Origin: Candidatus Iainarchaeum sp. | GTDB taxonomy: Archaea; Iainarchaeota; Iainarchaeia; Iainarchaeales; DTGL01 | Length of the DNA: 12,565 nt | Reading direction: 5' to 3' | Assembly: GCA_017608575.1 (NCBI GenBank) | Contig: JAFCFP010000030.1 | Location: 1 to 12,565 of the forward strand | Part shown: positions 1-7,564 of the stretch, piece by piece | How positions within the stretch are numbered: position 1 is the first letter of the stretch | Layout: every line of letters begins with the position of its first letter | Position numbers and translations under genes: made by a program | Notes under the pieces: model-generated | What the model was told of the DNA's origin: nothing | The model's database searches: none | Seen by the model: the letters and a program-made list of their open reading frames with translations, nothing else

Positions 1-1
1 T

Positions 2-2020
2 GTTGATGTTAGTTGTTCTAGTGGTTCTGTTTGTGAGCGTTATGTGCGTTATAGGAGTGTTGATGTTGCTGGTAATTCTGAGGTTGTGAGGTCTGTTTTG
101 GTGAGGATTGATAAAGAGAATCCATCTATTTCAGCTGTTGCTCCAAGTGGCTGGCAGTCAGCTGACTTCAATATTGAAATTACTTGTTCTGATGGAAATG
201 GCTCAGGTTGTGCTTTCACAAAATACAGGCTTGATTCAGAGAACTGGAATTCAGTGGATGGAAACATTTCAATCACAACTGACGGAAACCACTTGGTTGA
301 ATTCTATTCAAGGGATAATGTTGGGAACATTTCTCCAACTTCTTCAGTTTATGCTGCATTGGATAAAATCGCGCCAAGCACTTCATGGGATGGAAACAGT
401 GCTTGGCAATCGAGTGATGTGAATATTCACTTAACGTGTTCTGATGGCAATGGTTCTGGTTGTTTGATTACAAGGTATAGAGTGGATGATGATAATTCAA
501 GCAATATAAACTTTGGTGCTTGGCTGGATTATAATTCTGCTACAGGAATTATGTTTTCAACCACTGGAGATGGAAATTATGCCATTGATTTCAATTCAAC
601 TGATGTAGTCAGCCATGTGGAAAACACTAACAGGCGGTATGTATTGATTGACAAGCTTGCTCCAACAATTACAATTAACACTCCAGCGAATGGCAACAGG
701 AATGTTATTTCTTCAACTGTGAGCTTTGATGTAAACCGCGGACTTGGAGCGCCAATTAATTTGAACAGCATTCGCGTGGACATTAATGGAACACAGAGCA
801 GTGTTTTCAATGCGGCAACGCATTGCAGTGAAAACCATGGCTCTTACAGTTGTTCTTATACTGAAACAAGCTTTGTTGGCGGCAATGATTACAATTTGGC
901 TGTTAGTGCAGAGGACATTCCAGGACATAAAGCGCAGGCAATTTCAATTTTCCACAAGCTAGTTGGCATTTATGTGCAGGTCAATCTGCCAAATGGCGGC
1001 GAATACTGGTCTGGAGTTAAATCAATTGACTTTAACACATACAATACTTCCAATCTGCCAATGCATGCAAAGATTGCTTATTCAAAGATTGGTGGAGAAT
1101 TTACCAATATTATTGAAAGTGATTTGAGTTTGAATGATTATGCGAGCATTGCTGGATTGAATTGTGATGATTCCAATTGGAGTGATTCAACCAATTGCAC
1201 TTATGATTGGAATACTGCAACAGTTAGTGATGGAGAGTACTTTATTGATTTGAATGTTTGGAATACTGCATTTGAGGAATTCCAGGATTCATCTGATGCT
1301 TTCTTTATAGTGGATAATTCTCCACCCAGCGTGTCAATTAGTGGTGTTTCAAGTGTGGATGTTTATGAGGACTTGGTTTACTTGAATTGTTCTGATTCAG
1401 TGAGTGGCTGCATTTCTGAGAAAAAATATTATTATGCACCAACGCAGAGCTGTTCTTCCAGCAAGGCTGATTATGTTTATTCAACCACTGAAAGCACTCT
1501 TTTAATAGGTGACGCGCACACGGATTACCTTTGCGTTTGGTTTGAGAACAATGCTGGTTTGAGTAGCGCGGCAGTTTCCACTCAATTGCATGTTGATCCA
1601 ACATTGTTTGTTTTATCAAAGGGTTCAGCTGAAACACAGTTAGTGGCTACAGCTGATTTGAATGACGTTTGCAATTTCAGGTTTGTGGATACAAATATAA
1701 CAATTGATTGCCCACACCAAACAAAAATAAAAATTAGAGCGCGTGGAAAGGATTTCAATAGGGCGTTTATTAGTGAGCCAAGCGTGTTCATTTCTCCGCC
1801 AAAGGACATAAAAGTGGTATTGGAAGCAGATATTACTTCTTTCAATGACCCGAATTATTTCATTAAATTCTATAATGATTCACGGACTATTACAAGCCAG
1901 GGGAATGAAGAGAATTACCCGGTTACAGTTGTAGAGGAGAGATTGATTCCATTGCTTACTACTGATGGCCATTTGGAGATAGGAACGCTTGTAATAAAGA
2001 TTCCAAGAAAGGCAAGCTGA
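2..2020 (+). CDS. Large modular surface protein, 3' part (5' end outside window)
   Basis: The frame is open from base 2, and the codons before the first possible start (GTG at 44) already encode the tail of a module, so the gene begins upstream and about 672 residues are visible. It is built of Ig-like beta modules. Two of them (about nt 137-385 and 386-676) share W-Q-S near the start, a CSDGNGSGC motif, a [KR]YR[LV]D strand, and a D-G-N-[HY] strand; a decayed third copy lies at the left edge. This pattern resembles OmpL47-type beta domains of extracellular proteins. Further on are a VNLPNGGEYW segment (about nt 980) and another Cys-containing module near nt 1380-1430. The end (IKIPRKAS) has no membrane anchor or sorting signal. 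Paired cysteines and many N-X-S/T sites suit an exported protein. It converges with the pilus operon, so it need not belong to it. The exact function is unknown. Confidence 0.85.
   Translation, partial: VDVSCSSGSVCERYVRYRSVDVAGNSEVVRSVLVRIDKENPSISAVAPSGWQSADFNIEITCSDGNGSGCAFTKYRLDSENWNSVDGNISITTDGNHLVEFYSRDNVGNISPTSSVYAALDKIAPSTSWDGNSAWQSSDVNIHLTCSDGNGSGCLITRYRVDDDNSSNINFGAWLDYNSATGIMFSTTGDGNYAIDFNSTDVVSHVENTNRRYVLIDKLAPTITINTPANGNRNVISSTVSFDVNRGLGAPINLNSIRVDINGTQSSVFNAATHCSENHGSYSCSYTETSFVGGNDYNLAVSAEDIPGHKAQAISIFHKLVGIYVQVNLPNGGEYWSGVKSIDFNTYNTSNLPMHAKIAYSKIGGEFTNIIESDLSLNDYASIAGLNCDDSNWSDSTNCTYDWNTATVSDGEYFIDLNVWNTAFEEFQDSSDAFFIVDNSPPSVSISGVSSVDVYEDLVYLNCSDSVSGCISEKKYYYAPTQSCSSSKADYVYSTTESTLLIGDAHTDYLCVWFENNAGLSSAAVSTQLHVDPTLFVLSKGSAETQLVATADLNDVCNFRFVDTNITIDCPHQTKIKIRARGKDFNRAFISEPSVFISPPKDIKVVLEADITSFNDPNYFIKFYNDSRTITSQGNEENYPVTVVEERLIPLLTTDGHLEIGTLVIKIPRKAS
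14..463 (+). repeat. Repeated Cys-DGNGSG-Cys coding motif
   Basis: A 27-nt coding repeat encoding CSDGNGSGC occurs at 185-211 and 437-463, differing only at synonymous third positions. A shortened, diverged version (CSSGSVC) lies at 14-34. The copies mark successive beta modules about 250 nt apart, which indicates module duplication inside this gene. The series probably continues to the left of the window. Confidence 0.7.
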
Positions 2021-2026
2021 TTTTTT
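2021..2026 (+). terminator. Possible T-tract terminator between convergent genes
   Basis: Six T residues follow directly after the TGA stop of the + strand surface protein gene. Archaeal transcription often ends at short T-runs without a hairpin. The tract lies in the 5-base gap before the end of the opposing platform gene, so the two convergent transcripts must end within or past each other here. Evidence is only the T-run and its position. Confidence 0.3.
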
Positions 2027-2871
2027 CAAAACCCAGCTATTTTGAGGGCGCCTAAATAGATTACTATTGAAGTGCTTAAAAGAATCAGTGAATGCTTTAT
2101 TCCGGCAATTGCGTTGTTTTCAGAGATTTTTCCAATCATTGGACCAGCGAAAATGCTTTGCACTATTAACAGGTTAAGAAAATGTGCTGAAAAATCAATT
2201 TCTGGTGTTGTATTGTCAGTTGTTACAGCGGAAAAATCCCCTTTAAGCATTTCGGGTGTTATTTTGACTCCTGATTCAAGCATTGTTGGCACAAAGAATG
2301 TTTGAATTACTACAATGAGCAATACAAAAATGTAAAACATTAAATAGGCATTGAACAATGTTGACATTGTCCTTGCCGAGCGTTGCTTTTTGAGTCTTTC
2401 AATTTTGTCCACGTATTTTGCGCTTGTAATGAACACTTTCATAAAGTTTCCACCAGCTCTCAGTGTCTGGTTTATTACAAGTATGATTTTTCTTATAAGC
2501 GGGCTTTTTATGCCGCCAAATGTTAATTGCATTGCTTTTTCAAAAGGAATTCCAATTTTTACTTTTGCAGCAAGCCTTTTTACATAAAGTGTAAGCGGCC
2601 CATAATCGTTTTTTGCAGTGATTTGCAGTGCATCAGAAATGTTTACTCCTGCTTGCAGTAAATCCTTTAAATCATCCAAGAAAACCCTGAAGTTTTCTTC
2701 CAATCCTTTTACCAGTGCGTTCTTTAAATAGTATCCGGCAAGCGGGGGACCGGCAAGTAAAAGGAAAGAAATTGCTATAAGGTTTGTTCCAAGGAAAAAA
2801 ATAAGGGATAGGAAGAATGCAGCGATGCCTATTAAAATGAATTTTCCATAGTATTTTATTATTGCATTCAT
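2026..2871 (-). CDS. Type IV filament platform membrane protein, GspF/TadC type (second of pair)
   Basis: This 281-residue polytopic protein would sit in the cytoplasmic membrane as half of the platform on which the ATPase acts to assemble pilins. Hydrophobic segments lie at about residues 10-29 and 30-48, then a soluble helical domain at about 55-165 (FLDDLKDLLQAGVNISDAL..., with a second GG/RAGGNF turn near 138-142), then membrane segments near 172-195, 230-247 and 260-277. This layout is typical of one T2SSF (GspF) domain with flanking helices, as in TadB and TadC. Archaellum FlaJ carries two such domains in one longer chain. The ATG at 2871 is preceded by GGAGTGAT, 4 bases after the stop of its partner, so it is the last gene of the operon. 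Family assignment is firm; the specific name is not. Confidence 0.88.
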   Translation of the reverse strand: MNAIIKYYGKFILIGIAAFFLSLIFFLGTNLIAISFLLLAGPPLAGYYLKNALVKGLEENFRVFLDDLKDLLQAGVNISDALQITAKNDYGPLTLYVKRLAAKVKIGIPFEKAMQLTFGGIKSPLIRKIILVINQTLRAGGNFMKVFITSAKYVDKIERLKKQRSARTMSTLFNAYLMFYIFVLLIVVIQTFFVPTMLESGVKITPEMLKGDFSAVTTDNTTPEIDFSAHFLNLLIVQSIFAGPMIGKISENNAIAGIKHSLILLSTSIVIYLGALKIAGF

Positions 2872-2875
2872 TCAA

Positions 2876-3748
2876 TCACTCCGTACTAAGCATGTGCATT
2901 ATTAAAATAAAGCAAACATTTGCAATTGGAATTACCCCAAAGATTCCAATGTTTAACAATTCATCAACACTCAATCCCATGAAGCCACCGCTTCCAATCC
3001 ATCCAAGTAACACTACTACAAAGAAGAAAAATATTGGTGCAGCAATCATTATAATGCTGTAAATTTCACCCAATGTTTCAGCTCTTTCAGCCGCTTTTTC
3101 AAGGGCAAGAGAATATTCAAAATAGGCATTGTCTGCTCTTTTTGCCATGAATTCTTTTAAGTCACCGCCGCTTTTCACTGTTGTGTTTAACTCTTTTAGA
3201 AATGTTTTAAAGGATTGAGAGGGAGTTATTTCGATTGTTTTATTTATTGCTTTTCCAAATGAGAGCCCTAATTGGTGCATGAATCTTTGAAGTTTGGCGC
3301 ATTCCTTTCCCAAGCGCGGATAGTCTGGATTTCCTGCAATTGATTCAAACATTAAATGAGGGGGTGCTCCGGCTTCGCTTACAGTGGACATTGTAAGTAT
3401 TGCAAGTGGCAGATTTGCATCAATTTGTTTCTTTTTTTTTGAAAGATCCCAAGTGGGCCAGAAAAGCGCAAAAATTATTACTCCGATTGGAATAAACAAG
3501 GGCAAAAGCCAGAGAATTTTTATTTCAATTATTTTGTAATGGAAAAGGAGGAAAACAGCAATAAATACAACAATGCTTAAGAGAACCGCGCTTGTTATGG
3601 CGAGCCCTATATAGCGCCCAACACTGTAAGGGTAGTCCACATTTGTGAGCCTTTTTCTAAGTGAATCTATTTCAATGTTTTTCGTGATTCTTCCAAAGCT
3701 TCTATCGCTTATCCAGTAAAGAATTTTAAGAATGCTTTCTTTCAGCAT
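2876..3748 (-). CDS. Type IV filament platform membrane protein, GspF/TadB type (first of pair)
   Basis: This 290-residue membrane protein is the partner of the gene that follows it. Two hydrophobic helices (about 46-69 and 77-97) end in a basic KKKK stretch. A soluble helical domain follows at about 108-225, with an EAGAPP turn near 125-130 and a SGGDL turn near 193-197; the repeated small-residue turns are typical of the GspF fold. Two more membrane helices follow (about 230-252 and 263-286). The frame is open further upstream to 3817, but the ATG at 3748 is chosen because a strong GGAGGAAT lies 6-13 bases before it, while the longer form would add residues lying wholly inside the ATPase gene. 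With this start it overlaps the ATPase gene by 23 bases, which suggests coupled translation. The role is inferred from the family: an inner-membrane platform that contacts the ATPase. Confidence 0.88.
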   Translation of the reverse strand: MLKESILKILYWISDRSFGRITKNIEIDSLRKRLTNVDYPYSVGRYIGLAITSAVLLSIVVFIAVFLLFHYKIIEIKILWLLPLFIPIGVIIFALFWPTWDLSKKKKQIDANLPLAILTMSTVSEAGAPPHLMFESIAGNPDYPRLGKECAKLQRFMHQLGLSFGKAINKTIEITPSQSFKTFLKELNTTVKSGGDLKEFMAKRADNAYFEYSLALEKAAERAETLGEIYSIIMIAAPIFFFFVVVLLGWIGSGGFMGLSVDELLNIGIFGVIPIANVCFILIMHMLSTE

Positions 3749-5987
3749 TGCGGTATTCCTCCAAAGCAGAGGCAAACTGTCGGTAATCCATTTTTCCCTT
3801 TTTAGCCAATTCGGCAAGGAATTTTGTTCTCTTGTTTATTCTCTCCTCGAGTTTTTTTAATGGAATGTTGTATTCAAGGGAAATCTGTTTTAATAAAATG
3901 CTTCTTTGCGTTAATGGATAATATTCTGCTCCGAGTTCGCCGAGTTTTATTCCATTTTTCCCTTTTAGTTCTTCATGGCCAATGTCCAATAGGTTGTTAT
4001 ATTCAAGCCTTTGCTCTTTTACATTGTATCTTTTTATTTCAGCAACGCTTCTCAGGCGCCTTTTTATTTCTTCTTCGCCTGTAAAGCCAAGGTTTATTAT
4101 TACATCAACGGATTCCAGTAATGAAGGGTAAAGGTTTATCGGCGGAGTGGTAAGCCTGCTTACAACATCATCAACAGATCGTGCGTGAAATGTTGCAAGC
4201 GCGCAGTGCCCTGAAGCCATTCCCTGAAACAATACAAATGTTTCACGTCCTCGCACTTCTCCCACTATTAAATAGTCCGGCCTTTGCCTGAAGGATTCTT
4301 TTATTAGCCGGGTCATATCAATTTCTCCAAAGCGTTTTCCTGTTGAGTCAGGTGGTCCAAAGCCATGCCTTGCAACTTGTGGTAGCCAGTTTTCATGCAT
4401 TATGTTCAGTTCTCTTGTGTCCTCAATTGATACAACCCTGTTAGCATAAGGGATAAACATTGCCAGTGCATTCAAAATTGTTGTTTTACCGCTTGCTGTT
4501 GGACCGGTTATAAGTATTGATTTTTTGAATTCAAGGACTGTCCACAGATAGGCAAATATTTTTGGATCAACTGTTCCATTCCTTATGAGGTCTGCTGGTG
4601 TGTGTGGTTGGTCTGGGAAAAGCCTTATTGTAAAACTTGGACCTTTTGTTGAAACACTTGATGTTAGCACAGCGTTTACCCTGCTTCCGTCTGGCAAAAC
4701 AGAGTCAACAAGGGGTGAAGCATAAGAAACATATGTTTTTGAAAGCTGGGCGATTTTGATTATGAAATCTTCCAGCTCTTCCTGAGTGTTAAAGGAAATG
4801 TTTGTTGGCAAATGGCCTTCTTTTTGGTGGATTACATAAACAGGAATCTTAATTCCATCGCATTCAATGTCTTCTATTAATGGATCGTGCATTAATGGTT
4901 CAATTCTATCCAATCCAAGTAGGTCCCTTGACAAAAAATACATTAATTTGTGTCTTTGCTTGTTTGTCATGTTTATTTTTTTCTTTGTTATTATTTCATC
5001 CACTTTTGCAAACATTTTTTCCCTGCTCAGTTCCTCTATGGTTAGCACGTTCACTAATTCGTTTTTTATTAATTCAACGGTTTTCTTTTCTTCCTCTGAA
5101 ATGTCTGGTTCAATCACATAATACGTTTTTTGTCCTTTTTTGTCCCTTAAAACTTTTCCATAGGCATAACCGGGAATCAGTGTTATGAGTCCTTTTTCTT
5201 TTTTCATCCCTATTTCTTCTTTTTTTCCTTCAGCGAAGAGTTCGTCTTTTAAGGAGAGGATTGTTTTGTCTCTTATTTTTAGCCCTCTTTCAGTCAAGGC
5301 ATATTCCTTTTTTGTAATTCCTTCTGTTAGACCGGAATCAGTGGCAAAAACTGGCACATTGAATGCTTCCCTTACGCTTTCGGTTGTTACAGGGCTTTTT
5401 ATGAATTTTTCTGCCAGTGGAGAAATTGCTTTAATTGAACTTGCTTTTTTTATTGCCTCGTTTAGTTTTGTGGAAAAAGCTCCAAGCAATGGTTTTTGTG
5501 TGGATTTTGGTGCTTTTCTGGTTTCTTCTTCAATGAAAAGTGATTTTATTTTTTCCAGTGGGCTTGTGCCGCCTCGCACTGGCGGGATTTCTGCACCGGT
5601 TACAGGTTTTAGAATGCTTGTTTCTTTCTTTTGAATAGTGGGCTTTTTTTCCTTTTTTTTTGCAGCAATGAATTTTGTGCTTAACTGCATTCTTTTTTTT
5701 ACTTTGTTGAAGGAGTTGAACGCATCTATAAACAAGCGGAGCATTTCGCTGTCTATTTCTTTTTTTGAGTGAAGGTTTTTGGATTGAATTTCTTTCAATA
5801 AGTGGCGGTTTATTTGCCTGTCAATCTTGCTTTTGTTGAAGTCTTTGCCCATGTCTTTTAGTTTTATTTCTTGACCATATTTTTTTTCCTTTCTTATTTT
5901 TTCAAGAAGGATTTCTTCTCTGAGTATTTTTCTTATGCGGGCAAGCTCTATTTCCAGTTCATCCAATGATTCAATGGATTCATTCAT
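3726..5987 (-). CDS. Secretion/pilus assembly ATPase, FlaI/TadA/GspE superfamily, long N-terminal extension
   Basis: This is the motor that powers filament assembly from the cytoplasmic face. The 753-residue chain has the whole catalytic set in its C-terminal half: a linker domain from about 340, LPDGSRVNAV at 431-440, Walker A GPTASGKTT at 495-503, the acidic VSIEDTREL box at 519-527, Walker B LIVGE at 573-577, and the His box GHCALATFHA at 593-602. So it should be an active hexameric ATPase. The first 330 or so residues are unusual: charged, Lys/Glu-rich, with predicted helices at 5-110 and a Pro/Lys-rich stretch near 110-170. FlaI-type enzymes are usually near 500 residues, so the extension is extra. 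The ATG at 5987 overlaps the previous stop as ATGA, with GGAG upstream, implying translational coupling. The next gene overlaps its 3' end. Whether it is closest to TadA, FlaI or Epd ATPases cannot be decided here. Confidence 0.96.
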   Translation of the reverse strand: MNESIESLDELEIELARIRKILREEILLEKIRKEKKYGQEIKLKDMGKDFNKSKIDRQINRHLLKEIQSKNLHSKKEIDSEMLRLFIDAFNSFNKVKKRMQLSTKFIAAKKKEKKPTIQKKETSILKPVTGAEIPPVRGGTSPLEKIKSLFIEEETRKAPKSTQKPLLGAFSTKLNEAIKKASSIKAISPLAEKFIKSPVTTESVREAFNVPVFATDSGLTEGITKKEYALTERGLKIRDKTILSLKDELFAEGKKEEIGMKKEKGLITLIPGYAYGKVLRDKKGQKTYYVIEPDISEEEKKTVELIKNELVNVLTIEELSREKMFAKVDEIITKKKINMTNKQRHKLMYFLSRDLLGLDRIEPLMHDPLIEDIECDGIKIPVYVIHQKEGHLPTNISFNTQEELEDFIIKIAQLSKTYVSYASPLVDSVLPDGSRVNAVLTSSVSTKGPSFTIRLFPDQPHTPADLIRNGTVDPKIFAYLWTVLEFKKSILITGPTASGKTTILNALAMFIPYANRVVSIEDTRELNIMHENWLPQVARHGFGPPDSTGKRFGEIDMTRLIKESFRQRPDYLIVGEVRGRETFVLFQGMASGHCALATFHARSVDDVVSRLTTPPINLYPSLLESVDVIINLGFTGEEEIKRRLRSVAEIKRYNVKEQRLEYNNLLDIGHEELKGKNGIKLGELGAEYYPLTQRSILLKQISLEYNIPLKKLEERINKRTKFLAELAKKGKMDYRQFASALEEYRNAERKHS
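3755..3762 (-). promoter_or_regulatory. Ribosome binding site fixing the platform protein start
   Basis: GGAGGAAT on the - strand lies inside the last codons of the ATPase gene, with the GGAGG core 9 bases before the ATG at 3748. It is the best Shine-Dalgarno match in the operon and is the reason for preferring 3748 over the upstream ATG at 3817. Confidence 0.75.
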
Positions 5988-6319
5988 TTTTTCAGCTCCG
6001 TTATTATTGCAAGCCCTTCTTTTTCGGCTCTTTTGCCGATTTCTTTCCGGATTCTTTCCATTTCGCTGTCGATTAATATTATTTTTGCTCTTAGTTCGGA
6101 GAGAATTTTTTTTCTTTTTTCTTTCATTGCAATTATTTGAATGTTTCTTTTTTCTTTTTCTTTTTCAAATTGCTGTTTTGTGAGTTCGCCGCGGTTTTTC
6201 ATAAGGCTTATTTGGAGTAATTCTCTTTCAAGGTTCGCTTTTTCGTTGTCTGCTTTTCTCGCTTCTTCTATTAGTGTAAAACACTTGTCAATGCTTTTCA
6301 ATGCAATAGAGAAATCCAT
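5984..6319 (-). CDS. Small coiled-coil protein in pilus operon, function unknown
   Basis: This 111-residue, highly charged protein has no signal peptide and no membrane segment, so it is probably cytoplasmic. Residues 15-100 are almost wholly Lys/Glu/Arg with spaced Leu/Ile/Met, as expected for an alpha-helical coiled coil. A short break near 41-50 (NRGELTKQQF) resembles the turn in SHOCT-like helical hairpins, but this is a loose likeness. The ATG at 6319 directly follows the stop of the pilin-like gene before it, with a GGGTGGAT site upstream; its own TGA overlaps the ATPase start. Being locked between a pilin-like gene and the ATPase suggests it works with the ATPase, perhaps binding that enzyme's equally charged N-terminal extension. 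I do not recognise the family. Confidence 0.8.
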   Translation of the reverse strand: MDFSIALKSIDKCFTLIEEARKADNEKANLERELLQISLMKNRGELTKQQFEKEKEKRNIQIIAMKEKRKKILSELRAKIILIDSEMERIRKEIGKRAEKEGLAIITELKK

Positions 6320-7060
6320 TTATCCACCCCAGCTCGCGTGGTCAACATAAATTCTCACAAAATCCATTCCCGTTTCAAGCACGAAGTGCAGTTGGTAGTT
6401 GTACTGCATTGTGCCAGCCACTTTTCTGTGTACATAAGCAATTATTTCGCCTCTGCCTATTTTGTAACCACTCATGTTTTTGCCGAATGCAGTGTAAACA
6501 TTTACGTCTTCGTTTTGTGCGTTGTCCATGTAAAAGTCGATTTTTGCATTCAGGTCTTTGTTGTAATCAAGGGCTCGCATTTTTACCACTAAGTTTTTTA
6601 GTTTCATTTGAGTGTTTGTGTCAAGTTTTTTTACAGCAAAGTAAACATGGTCGTTCCGCATTAATAAAACGTTTTCATCGCCTATTTGTGCATTGATTGC
6701 ATCCATGTCAGCATGCGCTGCGATGAAATAATTCCCTTCTTTTTTTTTGTATCTTGGCGAAACAATTTTGGCGGTTGTTTCAGTTGCAATGCTTAATGAA
6801 TCAGTGTCTTTGTCTATTACCAGTTCGTCACCGCTTATTGTTATTGTTATGTCTCTGCTTGAGCCCTGTCCTTCTGTGGCAACAATTGATATTATTTTGT
6901 CAAGGTCTTTCATTAATTCTTGGGTTTTTCTTATTTCGCCAACTTGTTGCAGTTCTTGGAGGGCTGGAGTGGCTGCATTTAGTACTATTGTGAGCACTAT
7001 AAGGCTTATGAGTGTATAAAGAATCATGCTAATTATAGGGGTTTGTCCGTGTTGTCCCAT
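6320..7060 (-). CDS. Type IV pilin-like (pseudopilin) membrane protein
   Basis: This 246-residue protein has a short N-terminal leader with glycine (MGQHG) followed by a hydrophobic stretch at about residues 8-27 (TPIISMILYTLISLIVLTIV), and then a globular, beta-rich domain up to the C-terminal WGG. Leader, helix and outer domain match archaeal class III (prepilin) signal proteins. The likely cut is after Gly5, before Gln6, giving the same G|QT junction as the next pilin-like gene upstream. The position-5 glutamate of bacterial pilins is absent, as in many archaeal pilins. The start overlaps the previous gene by 28 bases and has a GGATGTGATT site upstream. The downstream gene begins at its stop codon. 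It is likely a minor subunit or an assembly-initiating pseudopilin. The exact role is unknown. Confidence 0.8.
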   Translation of the reverse strand: MGQHGQTPIISMILYTLISLIVLTIVLNAATPALQELQQVGEIRKTQELMKDLDKIISIVATEGQGSSRDITITISGDELVIDKDTDSLSIATETTAKIVSPRYKKKEGNYFIAAHADMDAINAQIGDENVLLMRNDHVYFAVKKLDTNTQMKLKNLVVKMRALDYNKDLNAKIDFYMDNAQNEDVNVYTAFGKNMSGYKIGRGEIIAYVHRKVAGTMQYNYQLHFVLETGMDFVRIYVDHASWGG

Positions 7061-7563
7061 TTAATCACATCCGTGCCACTTATTACCTCTACATAGAACT
7101 GGAATGCTTCTTTTTTGGGCGTTCTGAGCTTGAAGGTTTTTCCACAAAAAGTAATGTTGTAGTTGTTTTTAAGGGTTTGCTTGGAAACAATGGCTGAACT
7201 TCCATCAGGGATTGGTCCAAGGTTTACTCGGCTATTGGAGTAATTGCAGTCCTGTCCCCAAAAATTTCCAAAAACAAAGTTTTGGCCATCCTGCAGTGAG
7301 CCAATGAACACGATTTTAAGTGTTTGTTTTTTTTCATGGGCGAATTCCCTTAATGCAAGCGCTGTTTTCACCAGTGTGTGATTTGTGTCCTCTCCATATA
7401 ACCCGTTTAAGTAAGCAACAGGCATTTCCACTTTTACGTTTTCCATTAAAAAATTTGTTTTGTGTGGATTAATGATGGCTGTTTTTATTAGGAAACCGAA
7501 TGCCAGAATCATTGCACTAATCATTACCGCTGTTGCAATATATGTTTGGCCTTTTTTGTCCAA
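7033..7563 (-). CDS. Type IV pilin-like protein with KKG|Q class III signal
   Basis: From the TTG at 7563 this encodes 176 residues beginning MDKKGQTYIA, a canonical archaeal prepilin leader: two lysines and a glycine before a hydrophobic helix at about 7-30. The remaining domain holds two cysteines (QDCNY near 106 and TFCGK near 140) that could form a disulfide. The frame can be extended by six codons to a TTG at 7581, with a GTG at 7572 between, but only the inner TTG has a good site (AGGTGAT, 4 bases upstream) and it gives the short charged leader expected for PibD/EppA-type peptidases. It begins one base after the preceding gene's stop and overlaps the next gene by 28 bases. Likely a minor pilin of the filament encoded by this operon. 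Confidence 0.78.
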   Translation of the reverse strand: MDKKGQTYIATAVMISAMILAFGFLIKTAIINPHKTNFLMENVKVEMPVAYLNGLYGEDTNHTLVKTALALREFAHEKKQTLKIVFIGSLQDGQNFVFGNFWGQDCNYSNSRVNLGPIPDGSSAIVSKQTLKNNYNITFCGKTFKLRTPKKEAFQFYVEVISGTDVIKWDNTDKPL

Positions 7564-7564
7564 T

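Noticed and set aside
44..46. GTG at 44 as the real start of the left-edge surface protein
   Set aside because: The frame is open to base 2 and the codons before it encode the Cys-containing tail of a repeated module, so the gene starts outside the window.
2015..2038. Hairpin AGCTG/CAGCT over the convergent gene ends as a two-way terminator
   Set aside because: The stem is only five base pairs with a 14-base loop, and there is no T-run on the - strand side; it could easily occur by chance.
3749..3817. Longer form of the first platform protein starting at 3817
   Set aside because: The extra 23 residues lie wholly within the ATPase 3' end, and the strong GGAGG site points to the ATG at 3748.
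5185..5634. 149-residue open frame on the + strand inside the ATPase gene
   Set aside because: It is antisense to the conserved ATPase reading frame and its Ser/Phe-rich content is the complement of Lys/Glu codons; no ribosome site or motif supports it.
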